Part shown: positions 1 through 5,711 of the stretch, piece after piece | How the letters are laid out: the number at the start of each line of letters is the position of its first letter | Position numbering within the stretch: position 1 is the stretch's first letter | Source: CAZAPZ01 sp964487285 | Lineage (GTDB): Bacteria > Campylobacterota_A > Desulfurellia > JAADFJ01 | Assembly: GCA_964487285.1 (NCBI GenBank) | Contig: CAZAPZ010000101.1 | Span: forward strand, 1 to 5,712 | DNA length: 5,712 nucleotides | Direction of reading: 5' to 3' | Program-made: the position numbers and the translations under genes | Notes under the pieces: model-generated | What the model was told of the DNA's origin: nothing | Seen by the model: the letters and a program-made list of their open reading frames with translations, nothing else | Database searches by the model: none

Positions 1-59
1 CCAAATATTGCCCTTCCTACTCTTATAATAGTTGAACCTTCTTCAATGGCAATATTTGG
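1..59. repeat. Perfect 12-bp inverted repeat with 35-base spacer
   Basis: CCAAATATTGCC (1-12) is the exact reverse complement of GGCAATATTTGG (48-59). Transcribed, it would form a 12-bp stem closing a 35-base loop, with two further isolated A-T matches inside the arms. There is no T-run after the right arm, so it is not a typical intrinsic terminator. It may continue to the left of the window. Function is unknown. Confidence 0.6.
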
Positions 60-78
60 TAAGCGAGATAGTCAATGA
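1..78 (+). CDS. C-terminal fragment of an unidentified upstream gene
   Basis: The frame starting at base 1 is open for 25 codons and ends at TGA (76-78). The peptide runs PNIALPTLIIVEPSSMAIFG and ends in KRDSQ. I do not recognise the family and see no diagnostic motif; the fragment is mildly hydrophobic with a polar end. The stop lies 68 bases before proC on the same strand, which would suit an upstream neighbour in the same direction. An open frame of this length can arise by chance, and the two arms of a perfect inverted repeat fall inside it, so the stretch could instead be intergenic. Confidence 0.35.
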   Translation, partial: PNIALPTLIIVEPSSMAIFGKRDSQ

Positions 79-135
79 CCGTTGAAGTATTTTAAAATTA
101 GCAAAAGTATCTTGATTTTAACAAAAGTTTACGGC
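79..135 (+). promoter_or_regulatory. AT-rich leader of proC, possible promoter
   Basis: This short AT-rich gap holds a TTGAAG hexamer (82-87), a 10-bp palindrome ATTTTAAAAT (89-98) that contains a -10-like TAAAAT (93-98), and CAAAAGT twice, at 102-108 and 122-128, exactly 20 bases apart. No -35/-10 pair has both good matches and good spacing: TTGAAG with AAGTAT (105-110) gives a 17-base spacer but a poor -10. A proC promoter here is plausible from position and composition only. Confidence 0.25.
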
Positions 136-141
136 AGGAGG
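136..141 (+). promoter_or_regulatory. Strong ribosome binding site of proC
   Basis: AGGAGG lies 5 bases before the ATG at 147, a full match to the anti-Shine-Dalgarno core. It fixes the proC start and shows that this organism uses classical Shine-Dalgarno initiation, in contrast to the bare start of flhA downstream. Confidence 0.85.
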
Positions 142-146
142 AAATA

Positions 147-953
147 ATGCTTATAAAAAAGAATGTGGGTTTTATTGGCGGTGGAAGGATGGGAGGATCG
201 TTAATCAAAGGTATTTTATCAAACAACTTTGACAGATCCAGGATATTTGTGTCGGATCCTTCAAAAGGAGAACAGCTTGAAAAAGAGTTTCACATTAATA
301 GCATGAAAAATAACTCTATATTGGTTAAAAATGCTGATGTGGTAATTATAGCCGTAAAACCTGCAAGCGTTTTTGATGTAATTGATGAGATTAGCGATGC
401 GGTAGATGATACCAAGCTTATTATATCAATTGCGGCAGGCGTTAATTTAGATGATATTAAAGAACATATTAAGGACAAAGGGCGACTAATACGGGTTATG
501 CCGAATATATGCGCACTTGTGGGAGAGAGTGCAAGCTGTATATTTTGTGGACCTAAAACAACTTTAGATGATCAGGAAGCTGCTATTGCCTTGCTCTCTT
601 TGGTTGGTAAAACGGTTGTCATAAAAGACGAATCGCTTATGAATGCAGTTACCGGACTTTCAGGATCAGGACCCGCGTATGCTTTCATTGCAATTGAAGC
701 GCTTTCGGACGGTGCGGTGAAAATGGGGCTTGATAGAGCAAATGCAAAGCTTTTGGCAGCTCAGACGATGCTTGGTGCAGCTAAAATGGTTTTGGAAACA
801 AAGATTCATCCCGAAGAACTTAAAGACATGGTAACATCACCGGGCGGAACAACGGCTTTCGGATTATCGGTATTGGAAAATAGAGGATTTAGATCTGCAC
901 TTATAGATGCGGTGAACGCTGCTGCAATGAGATCTATTGAATTAAGTGGATAA
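147..953 (+). CDS. proC: Pyrroline-5-carboxylate reductase
   Basis: This cytosolic enzyme reduces 1-pyrroline-5-carboxylate to L-proline with NAD(P)H, the last step of proline synthesis. The 268 residues match the usual length of the family. The N-terminal Rossmann fold carries the dinucleotide loop GGGRMG (residues 11-16) and the conserved AVKP (69-72) and RVMPN (116-120). The C-terminal helical dimerisation and substrate domain carries GLSGSGPAY (170-178) and the family signature around TSPGGTT (230-236), with the expected downstream GF and AVNAAA segment. The start is set by AGGAGG 5 bases upstream, and the Rossmann strand begins at residue 6, so no N-terminal sequence is missing. In many bacteria proC sits beside yggS, yggT or comE-type genes; here the next gene is flhA, 100 bases away. 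The gene looks intact. No regulatory site is evident beyond the AT-rich leader. Confidence 0.96.
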   Translation: MLIKKNVGFIGGGRMGGSLIKGILSNNFDRSRIFVSDPSKGEQLEKEFHINSMKNNSILVKNADVVIIAVKPASVFDVIDEISDAVDDTKLIISIAAGVNLDDIKEHIKDKGRLIRVMPNICALVGESASCIFCGPKTTLDDQEAAIALLSLVGKTVVIKDESLMNAVTGLSGSGPAYAFIAIEALSDGAVKMGLDRANAKLLAAQTMLGAAKMVLETKIHPEELKDMVTSPGGTTAFGLSVLENRGFRSALIDAVNAAAMRSIELSG

Positions 954-1053
954 AAAGATAACAAGTGATAATCGGTATAGGTAAAAAATTTTGCAGAACA
1001 GGCTTTTTAACATTCAATCCGCTCTTTAAGTTTATAGATATGGTTTAGCACTA
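954..1053 (+). promoter_or_regulatory. proC-flhA gap with possible flhA promoter
   Basis: This is the only real gap between the four genes, and it contains no terminator-like hairpin with a T-run. A TATAGA hexamer (1033-1038) could be a -10 placing transcription start about 8-10 bases before the flhA ATG, but the nearest -35-like TTAACA (1007-1012) is 20 bases away, which is too far. A GG...TTGC pair at 980-994 resembles a sigma-54 site with one base too many between the elements. flhA may therefore have its own promoter here or be read through from proC; the sequence does not decide. Confidence 0.25.
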
Positions 1054-3102
1054 ATGGCTATTGCAATAAAACGCCATCTAAGCGATATAACGATTGTAGC
1101 CGGAGTTCTAATCATACTCGGCATTCTTATAATTCCTCTTCCTTCGTTTATGTTGGATTTTGCCATAAGTTTGAGTTTTTCATTGGCCCTACTCATACTA
1201 TTTATAGCAATTTATATTTCAAAACCGCTCGAATTTTCAACATTCCCATCGCTTCTTCTGATTGTAACAATTTTTAGGTTATCTCTGAATGTTGCAACTA
1301 CACGAGCCATACTGCTTCATGGAGCACAAACTCCTGCTGCTGCAGGTCATATTATACAGTCATTCGGCAAGACGGTTGTGGGCGGAAATTTCATAGTAGG
1401 AATTATAGTTTTTTCGATTCTTGTGATAATAAATTTCATCGTCGTTACTAAAGGCGCAACGAGAATAGCTGAGGTAACCGCTCGTTTTACACTCGATGCA
1501 ATGCCGGGAAAGCAGATGAGCATTGATGCAGATCTCAATTCAGGTTTAATAGATGAAGCGGGGGCACGGGCAAGAAGAGAGGAGATATCAAGAGAATCCG
1601 ATTTCTACGGCGCTATGGACGGTGCAAGCAAATTTGTGAGAGGAGATGCCGTAGCAGGTCTGCTTATTATATCGATAAATATTATGGGCGGTATTATTAT
1701 AGGGTTGGCTCAATACGGTATGACAATTTCAGCAGCGACAAGCAGGTTTACTCTTTTAACGGTTGGCGATGGATTGGTAAGCCAGATCCCAGCTCTCATA
1801 ATAAGCAGTGCTGCCGGACTTATAATATCACGAACAGCTTCAAGTAAAGAGAGCCTTCCTTCAGGACTTGTCAACCAGCTTATGGGACATTCAAAATCGC
1901 TTCTTACAAGTGCGGCTATTTTATTTGCTCTGTCTCTTGTTCCGGGTCTTCCCACCGTTCCGCTTCTTTCGTTTGCCGCTATCTTAGCATTTTCTGCATA
2001 TATTAAGAATAAAAATGAAAAAAAAGCCGTAAAAGAAAGCGAACTTGGCAAACAGAAAAAGAAGGAGCCGGAAAAGGAGGAAAATATAACCGATCTCCTG
2101 AAGGTTGATCCGCTTGCTCTTGAGGTTGGGTACGGTTTAATAGCACTTGTAAATCCGGATGAAGGTGGAAATCTTCTTGATAAAATAAAAGGAATAAGAA
2201 GACAGCTCGCATTGGAAATAGGTATAATTGTACCTCCGATAAGAATTAGAGACAATTTGGAGTTTGGAAAAAATGAGTATGTTTTTATGATTAACGGCTC
2301 GGAAGTCAATAGATATACAGTATTACCCGATAAGCTTCTCGCTATGGGCGGTATAGGCAAACTTGACAATGCCATATTGACGCATGAGCCCTCATTTAAG
2401 CTTGAGGCATATTGGGTGGATCCATCAAACCAGCAGGATGCCTTAAAACATGGCTATACTGTTGTTGATCCTTCTACTGTGATTGCAACCCATATATCGG
2501 AAATTATAAAAAATAGTTCTGCCGACCTTTTAACAAGAGAGGGTACTCAACAATTGCTGGATGTGCTTAAAAAGCAATATCCTAAAGTAACAGAAGAGCT
2601 TTTCAAGACGTTATCTTTGGGGATTGTGCAGAAAGTGTTAAAAAATCTGCTTAGAAGTGGGATTCCAATACGAAATATGCTCATCATAAGTGAGACATTA
2701 GCCGATTTCTCAAGTTATACAAAGGAACCGGATCTATTGACCGAACAGGCTAGAGCGGCTCTGTCAAGAATAATAACCGACCGTTTTAAAGAACAAGACG
2801 GCAAGCTCCACACGGTTTTTATTTCGCCCGCTGTCAATAAGACGATTGAAGATAATATAACAGGAACAAAAAAACTTTACCTGTTATTACCTTCCGATGA
2901 ATCGGATAAACTTGTGAAGAAAGTTGCTGAGGTTTTAGATAAATCAGCGCAGAATGGCAGTGATGCGGTGCTTGTGGTTAATCCAAAGGCAAGACAACCG
3001 CTGGAAGATTTTTTGAGGCGGTCAATTAAAAATATTCATGTTCTTTCATTTGCAGAAATATCGGATAGCGCTTCCATCGAATCGGCAGGTATAATAGAAT
3101 GA
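1054..3102 (+). CDS. flhA: Flagellar type III secretion export gate protein FlhA
   Basis: FlhA is the large inner-membrane subunit of the flagellar export gate; its cytoplasmic domains form a ring that docks chaperone-substrate complexes and helps couple proton flow to export. The 682 residues are a normal length. About eight membrane segments lie between residues 12 and 318. The FHIPEP family signature is at residues 137-160 (from RIAEV through RFTLDAMPGKQM), with T142 where a smaller residue is usual. Asp198 in FVRGDAVAG corresponds by context to the Asp needed for proton coupling in Salmonella FlhA (Asp208). A lysine/glutamate-rich linker (about 319-345) leads to the cytoplasmic domain (about 350-682). 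ATG 1054 is the only usable start: the frame has TAA at 1027-1029 with no ATG, GTG or TTG between, yet no Shine-Dalgarno is visible. The stop overlaps flhF by ATGA. flhB, the common upstream partner, is not next to it. SctV homologues of injectisomes are the alternative, but the flhF-flhG context settles the flagellar role. Confidence 0.97.
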   Translation: MAIAIKRHLSDITIVAGVLIILGILIIPLPSFMLDFAISLSFSLALLILFIAIYISKPLEFSTFPSLLLIVTIFRLSLNVATTRAILLHGAQTPAAAGHIIQSFGKTVVGGNFIVGIIVFSILVIINFIVVTKGATRIAEVTARFTLDAMPGKQMSIDADLNSGLIDEAGARARREEISRESDFYGAMDGASKFVRGDAVAGLLIISINIMGGIIIGLAQYGMTISAATSRFTLLTVGDGLVSQIPALIISSAAGLIISRTASSKESLPSGLVNQLMGHSKSLLTSAAILFALSLVPGLPTVPLLSFAAILAFSAYIKNKNEKKAVKESELGKQKKKEPEKEENITDLLKVDPLALEVGYGLIALVNPDEGGNLLDKIKGIRRQLALEIGIIVPPIRIRDNLEFGKNEYVFMINGSEVNRYTVLPDKLLAMGGIGKLDNAILTHEPSFKLEAYWVDPSNQQDALKHGYTVVDPSTVIATHISEIIKNSSADLLTREGTQQLLDVLKKQYPKVTEELFKTLSLGIVQKVLKNLLRSGIPIRNMLIISETLADFSSYTKEPDLLTEQARAALSRIITDRFKEQDGKLHTVFISPAVNKTIEDNITGTKKLYLLLPSDESDKLVKKVAEVLDKSAQNGSDAVLVVNPKARQPLEDFLRRSIKNIHVLSFAEISDSASIESAGIIE

Positions 3103-4253
3103 GGTATAGGACATATTTGGCAAAATCGCAAAGTGAAGCAATTGAAAAGATCAAAAATGAGATAGGTCCGGATGCAGTCATAGTCTCTGTAAAAAAGATA
3201 AAGAAGAGAAAATTTCCATTTTGGCTTGTTCCGAAAGAGTTTATAGAAGTCGTTGCTGCAGTTGATAATGAATTGCAGCCTAAAACAAAAACAACATATA
3301 AAAAAACCGATGCCATAGGAGCAATTTATGAAAGAACGGTTTCAAGAGAATTACAAGATATCAAACAAGTTATAGCTGAGAATTTTTCAAAAATTGATTT
3401 TAAAGATGCGATTGACCAGATGAAAAACGATCTTTCCGTGTTAAAGAATTCTATCAATAAAAAAGGCAGTGAATCAATACCGTTTGAACTGCTTCATTGT
3501 ATAACGAAAATTGAAAATTCCGGAATTAAAGAGATATATGCAAGGAAGTTTGTCATGGATATAACGAAGCATATGGCACATAACGAGTTTGCAGATAATA
3601 GAAAAACGGATGCATTTCTTACTGCGATGATAGCAGGGCTGATAAATGTAGAAGATATTAAATTTAACAAGGGAAAGAAGATTATTTGCCTAATTGGTCC
3701 TACCGGTGTTGGTAAGACTACGACAATTGCAAAATTAGCAGCCAATGCTCTAATGAATTATAAAAAAAGTGTTGCTATAATAACATTAGACACATATAGA
3801 ATTGCCGCTGTTGAACAGCTATCAAATTACGCGAAAATTATGGATATTCCAATGGATGTTGCATTTTCAAATGATGATGTAAAAAGTTCAATAGAGAAGT
3901 TTAGAGATTATCAACTTATATTTATTGATACGGCCGGCAGAAGTCAAAAGAATGCCGAGAGCATAAAAGAACTGGCAGAATCGCTGCCGAATGATAATCT
4001 TGATATACTGCTTACACTTGCTGCTAATGTTAAAGACGAGGACATTGAAGAGAGTTTCAAAAGATTTAATGTTCTCCCGATAAAAGGTACAATTTTTACT
4101 AAGCTTGACGAAGCAAACCATCTTGGTACTATATTTAACATATCATTTGAGAGTAAGCTCCCCATTTTCTTTTTGACAACAGGACAAAAAGTCCCCGATG
4201 ATATAATGAAACCCGAACGGCTCAAACTGGCAAATTTAATTCTTAAGAAATGA
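3099..4253 (+). CDS. flhF: Flagellar SRP-type GTPase FlhF
   Basis: FlhF is the third SRP-family GTPase besides Ffh and FtsY. It marks the cell pole where a new flagellum is built and works with FlhG. The 384 residues comprise an N-terminal B domain (about 1-60, with the characteristic GPDAVIVS at 23-30), a variable linker with likely helical or coiled segments (about 75-125), an N domain (about 128-190) and the G domain (191-384). G-domain motifs are all present: P-loop GPTGVGKTT (200-208), LDTYRIAAVEQL (230-241), DTAGRS (277-282), TKLDE (334-338) for guanine recognition, and the closing TTGQKVPDDI (360-369). Residues 306-310 read TLAAN, where many FlhF proteins have a Ser-Ala-Thr-type segment, a small divergence. 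The ATG overlaps the flhA stop (ATGA) with only a weak AGG (3087-3089) upstream, so translation is probably coupled to flhA. The B domain and context exclude FtsY and Ffh. Confidence 0.96.
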   Translation: MRYRTYLAKSQSEAIEKIKNEIGPDAVIVSVKKIKKRKFPFWLVPKEFIEVVAAVDNELQPKTKTTYKKTDAIGAIYERTVSRELQDIKQVIAENFSKIDFKDAIDQMKNDLSVLKNSINKKGSESIPFELLHCITKIENSGIKEIYARKFVMDITKHMAHNEFADNRKTDAFLTAMIAGLINVEDIKFNKGKKIICLIGPTGVGKTTTIAKLAANALMNYKKSVAIITLDTYRIAAVEQLSNYAKIMDIPMDVAFSNDDVKSSIEKFRDYQLIFIDTAGRSQKNAESIKELAESLPNDNLDILLTLAANVKDEDIEESFKRFNVLPIKGTIFTKLDEANHLGTIFNISFESKLPIFFLTTGQKVPDDIMKPERLKLANLILKK

Positions 4254-5089
4254 CAGATCAAGCAAGTAGTTTAAGAGGACTAATGAATGAAGAATCTAAA
4301 CGGAACACGAGATACATAGCAATAACATCAGGAAAAGGCGGTGTTGGAAAGACGAATATATCAATAAATCTAACTCTGGTGCTTGCAAAAACAGGTAAAA
4401 GAGTGATGCTTTTTGATGCCGATTTGGGTCTTTCAAGTGCCGATGTGCTTTTCGGAGTATCTCCAAAATATAGTATAAATGATGTTATATCAGGAAATAA
4501 ACAAATGTCGGAAATAGCAGTTGCAATATCAGATAAAGCTGTCTTGATTCCAGCCGGGTCGGGTTTTGAGGAGTTGGCTAACATAACCGATAAAAAATTC
4601 GCATTCATTGAACATCAGCTCGATAGTATTGAGTCGCCTGATTTTATTATTATTGATACAGCTGCCGGAATTGGAAAGAATGTAACACGATATCTTGAAG
4701 CGGCCGATGAAATTATTGTGATAACAACGCCGGATCCTACATCTATAACAGATGCTTATGTTATGATAAAACTGCTTAGAAAAAGAGGCAAAAACAATAT
4801 TAATGTAGTGGTTAATATGGTAAAAAACAGAGCTGAGGCTGATGATATTTTTGAACATATAATGGCCATAAGCGAAAAGTTTCTAAAATTTACACCCAAC
4901 TATTTAGGATTTTGTCCAAAAGACCCTCTTCTTGTAAAAGCGGTAAGAGAAAGGATGCCGACTATTAATTTGTTTCCGTATGCATCATTTTCAAAGCAAA
5001 TTGTTAAAATAGCAGGAAAGATCAATAGAATCTCCGTACGGCGGAAGACGGGCCTTATTGATTTTATTAAGCGATTGTTTACAAAATAA
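4250..5089 (+). CDS. flhG: MinD-type flagellar number regulator FlhG (FleN/YlxH)
   Basis: FlhG is a ParA/MinD-family ATPase that limits flagellar number and, as an ATP-bound membrane dimer, stimulates the GTPase of FlhF. The 279 residues open with MTDQASSLR, matching the DQAxxLR activator helix known to engage FlhF. The deviant Walker A SGKGGVGKTN (27-36) has the signature lysine K29 and the P-loop lysine K34. FDADLGLSSADVLFG (55-69) is switch I, with the DADLG form typical of FlhG/FleN, and DTAAG (136-140) is the switch II/Walker B end. The C-terminal GLIDFIKRLFTK (268-279) looks like an amphipathic membrane-targeting helix as in MinD. The start overlaps the flhF stop (ATGA). A later in-frame ATG at 4283 has a better Shine-Dalgarno, but using it would remove the DQAxxLR helix, so 4250 is preferred. 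It is the last gene of the block; no fliA or chemotaxis gene follows within the window. Confidence 0.95.
   Translation: MTDQASSLRGLMNEESKRNTRYIAITSGKGGVGKTNISINLTLVLAKTGKRVMLFDADLGLSSADVLFGVSPKYSINDVISGNKQMSEIAVAISDKAVLIPAGSGFEELANITDKKFAFIEHQLDSIESPDFIIIDTAAGIGKNVTRYLEAADEIIVITTPDPTSITDAYVMIKLLRKRGKNNINVVVNMVKNRAEADDIFEHIMAISEKFLKFTPNYLGFCPKDPLLVKAVRERMPTINLFPYASFSKQIVKIAGKINRISVRRKTGLIDFIKRLFTK
4274..4285 (+). promoter_or_regulatory. Internal Shine-Dalgarno and alternative flhG start
   Basis: AGAGGA-like sequence (AAGAGGA, 4273-4279) stands just before an in-frame ATG (4283-4285), residue 12 of FlhG. The spacing from GAGG to ATG is 4 bases, shorter than ideal. Initiation here would give a 268-residue FlhG with the full ATPase but no FlhF-activating helix. 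The longer form is favoured because the DQAxxLR motif is conserved; internal initiation as a second product is only a possibility. Confidence 0.25.
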
Positions 5090-5113
5090 AAATTATACTG
5101 CCCCCGCTTGTCA

Positions 5114-5403
5114 ATGCAGCTTCTCTTTGAGATATTAATTCGCCTGTTTTATGCATTCAAATTCGTTCCTCGCACTGAAACACCAATTCCTGACAAAGCC
5201 AACCGTCTGTTCATCCGTTCCTTTCTCGTTTGGAGAGACCGGATTGCATGGTATGGTGTAAAACCGTAAAAGGATGCAAACTCGAGAAATCTCTCCTTGA
5301 AATGGTAACCTGAATTCACACCAACATGGAAAATAGAATTCGTAGTATAATCCTTCCGAAAATAAGTTCGGGAGGTGGAGATGCTAAGACCACTGCACAA
5401 TAA
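5114..5403 (+). other. Short broken reading frames of unknown origin
   Basis: On the + strand an ATG at 5114 opens 51 codons ending at TAA 5267-5269; its peptide includes FVPRTETPIPDKANRLF. A second frame from ATG 5248 gives 21 codons (MVWCKTVKGCKLEKSLLEMVT) to TGA 5311-5313, then stays open in the same phase, with an ATG at 5326, to TAA 5401-5403, ending SSGGGDAKTTAQ. None has a good ribosome site. The arrangement could be a decayed gene with one frameshift and one stop, or a non-coding repeat whose frames are accidental. The opposite strand is also open across most of this stretch, which favours caution. No family recognised. Confidence 0.25.
5352..5375. repeat. 9-bp hairpin in the tail
   Basis: CCTTCCGAA (5352-5360) pairs with TTCGGGAGG (5367-5375) around the 6-base loop AATAAG, giving a 9-bp stem with one G-T wobble. 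It lies inside the broken frame at 5326-5403. There is no T-run after it, so a terminator role is unlikely in the + direction. It could be part of a structured repeat element together with the palindrome at 5434-5468. Confidence 0.5.
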
Positions 5404-5433
5404 GCACTTTTCCGGCAATATCTGCTTTTTCAT

Positions 5434-5468
5434 CTGCCTGTGCGGGCAAACCGCACGCAGACAGGTAG
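5434..5468. repeat. GC-rich bipartite palindrome, REP-like
   Basis: The outer stem CTGCCTGT (5434-5441) pairs with ACAGGTAG (5461-5468) with one G-T wobble. The inner stem GCGG (5442-5445) pairs with CCGC (5451-5454) around GCAAA, leaving a 6-base bulge ACGCAG on the right side. The alternative inner pairing GTGCGG/CCGCAC (5440-5445/5451-5456) is also perfect. A GC-rich imperfect palindrome with a one-sided bulge between AT-rich genes fits a REP-type extragenic element; only one copy is in this window. Confidence 0.6.
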
Positions 5469-5656
5469 GCAAGGCAAGCTTCTGGCATAATTAACTTGGT
5501 TAATTTCAAAGAAGTAAAACGTGAGCATAGAGAAAAGCACATATTGCCCGCAGGGAAGCCAAATAAACGGCAATCTTCAGGAAATAAAAATTCTATAGGG
5601 CACCTCTGCTAATTCTAAGCGTTTTAGATTGAGAGTCCAAATTCGTTTCATCAAGG

Positions 5657-5698
5657 TGCAAATTGCAGGTAATAACAGAGCTATTGCCAAAATTTGCA
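5657..5698 (+). promoter_or_regulatory. Nested hairpin upstream of the off-edge gene
   Basis: TGCAAATT (5657-5664) pairs perfectly with AATTTGCA (5691-5698). Inside it GGTAATA (5668-5674) pairs with TATTGCC (5682-5688) with one T-G wobble around the loop ACAGAGC, leaving a small 3-by-2 internal loop between the two stems. It ends 5 bases before the AGAGGAGG run, so a folded transcript would present the ribosome site just outside the structure. It may regulate expression of the following gene or be a DNA recognition structure of the element. Confidence 0.5.
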
Positions 5699-5703
5699 AT
5701 GAA

Positions 5704-5711
5704 AGAGGAGG
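5704..5711 (+). promoter_or_regulatory. Strong ribosome binding site at the right edge
   Basis: AGAGGAGG is as strong a Shine-Dalgarno as the one of proC. The start codon would fall just past base 5712, so a + strand gene is expected immediately beyond the window, possibly a transposase given the IS-like sequence before it. Confidence 0.55.

Larger units (their letters stand above)
5090..5597. other. Gene-free repeat-rich tail after flhG
   Basis: This 508-base stretch after flhG contains no convincing intact gene and no clear intrinsic terminator directly behind flhG. GC is about 45% over 5161-5460 by hand count, against about 33% in sampled flhG lines (4441-4500 and 4801-4980), so it is probably of different origin. 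It holds short broken frames (5114-5403), a hairpin at 5352-5375, a GC-rich bipartite palindrome at 5434-5468, and a small AT-rich hairpin AATTAAC-TTG-GTTAATT (5489-5505). I recall similar palindromic spacer sequence as dispersed copies in environmental genomes, but cannot confirm it here. Confidence 0.5.

Noticed and set aside
980..994. A GG...TTGC pair resembling a sigma-54 -24/-12 promoter for flhA.
   Set aside because: The gap between GG (980-981) and GC (993-994) is 11 bases, whereas sigma-54 promoters need 10, and the flanking CAC of the -24 element is missing.
1026..1052. TTAAGTTT (1026-1033) as the -35 of a sigma-28 flagellar promoter.
   Set aside because: The expected GCCGATAA-like -10 is absent at the right spacing; the bases there read TTAGCA.
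1710..2375. A 221-codon open frame on the minus strand within flhA.
   Set aside because: It is a shadow of flhA: low-complexity serine/phenylalanine-rich peptide, no ribosome site, and it lies opposite a fully conserved gene.
5311..5313. In-frame TGA between two open stretches read as a possible selenocysteine codon.
   Set aside because: No recognisable selenoprotein family, no SECIS-like hairpin immediately after the TGA, and the frame itself is not supported as a gene.
5149..5472. A 107-codon open frame on the minus strand of the tail.
   Set aside because: It would start at TTG inside the GC-rich palindrome, has no visible ribosome site, no recognisable domain, and overlaps short frames on the other strand. 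It is more likely an accidental frame in a repeat.
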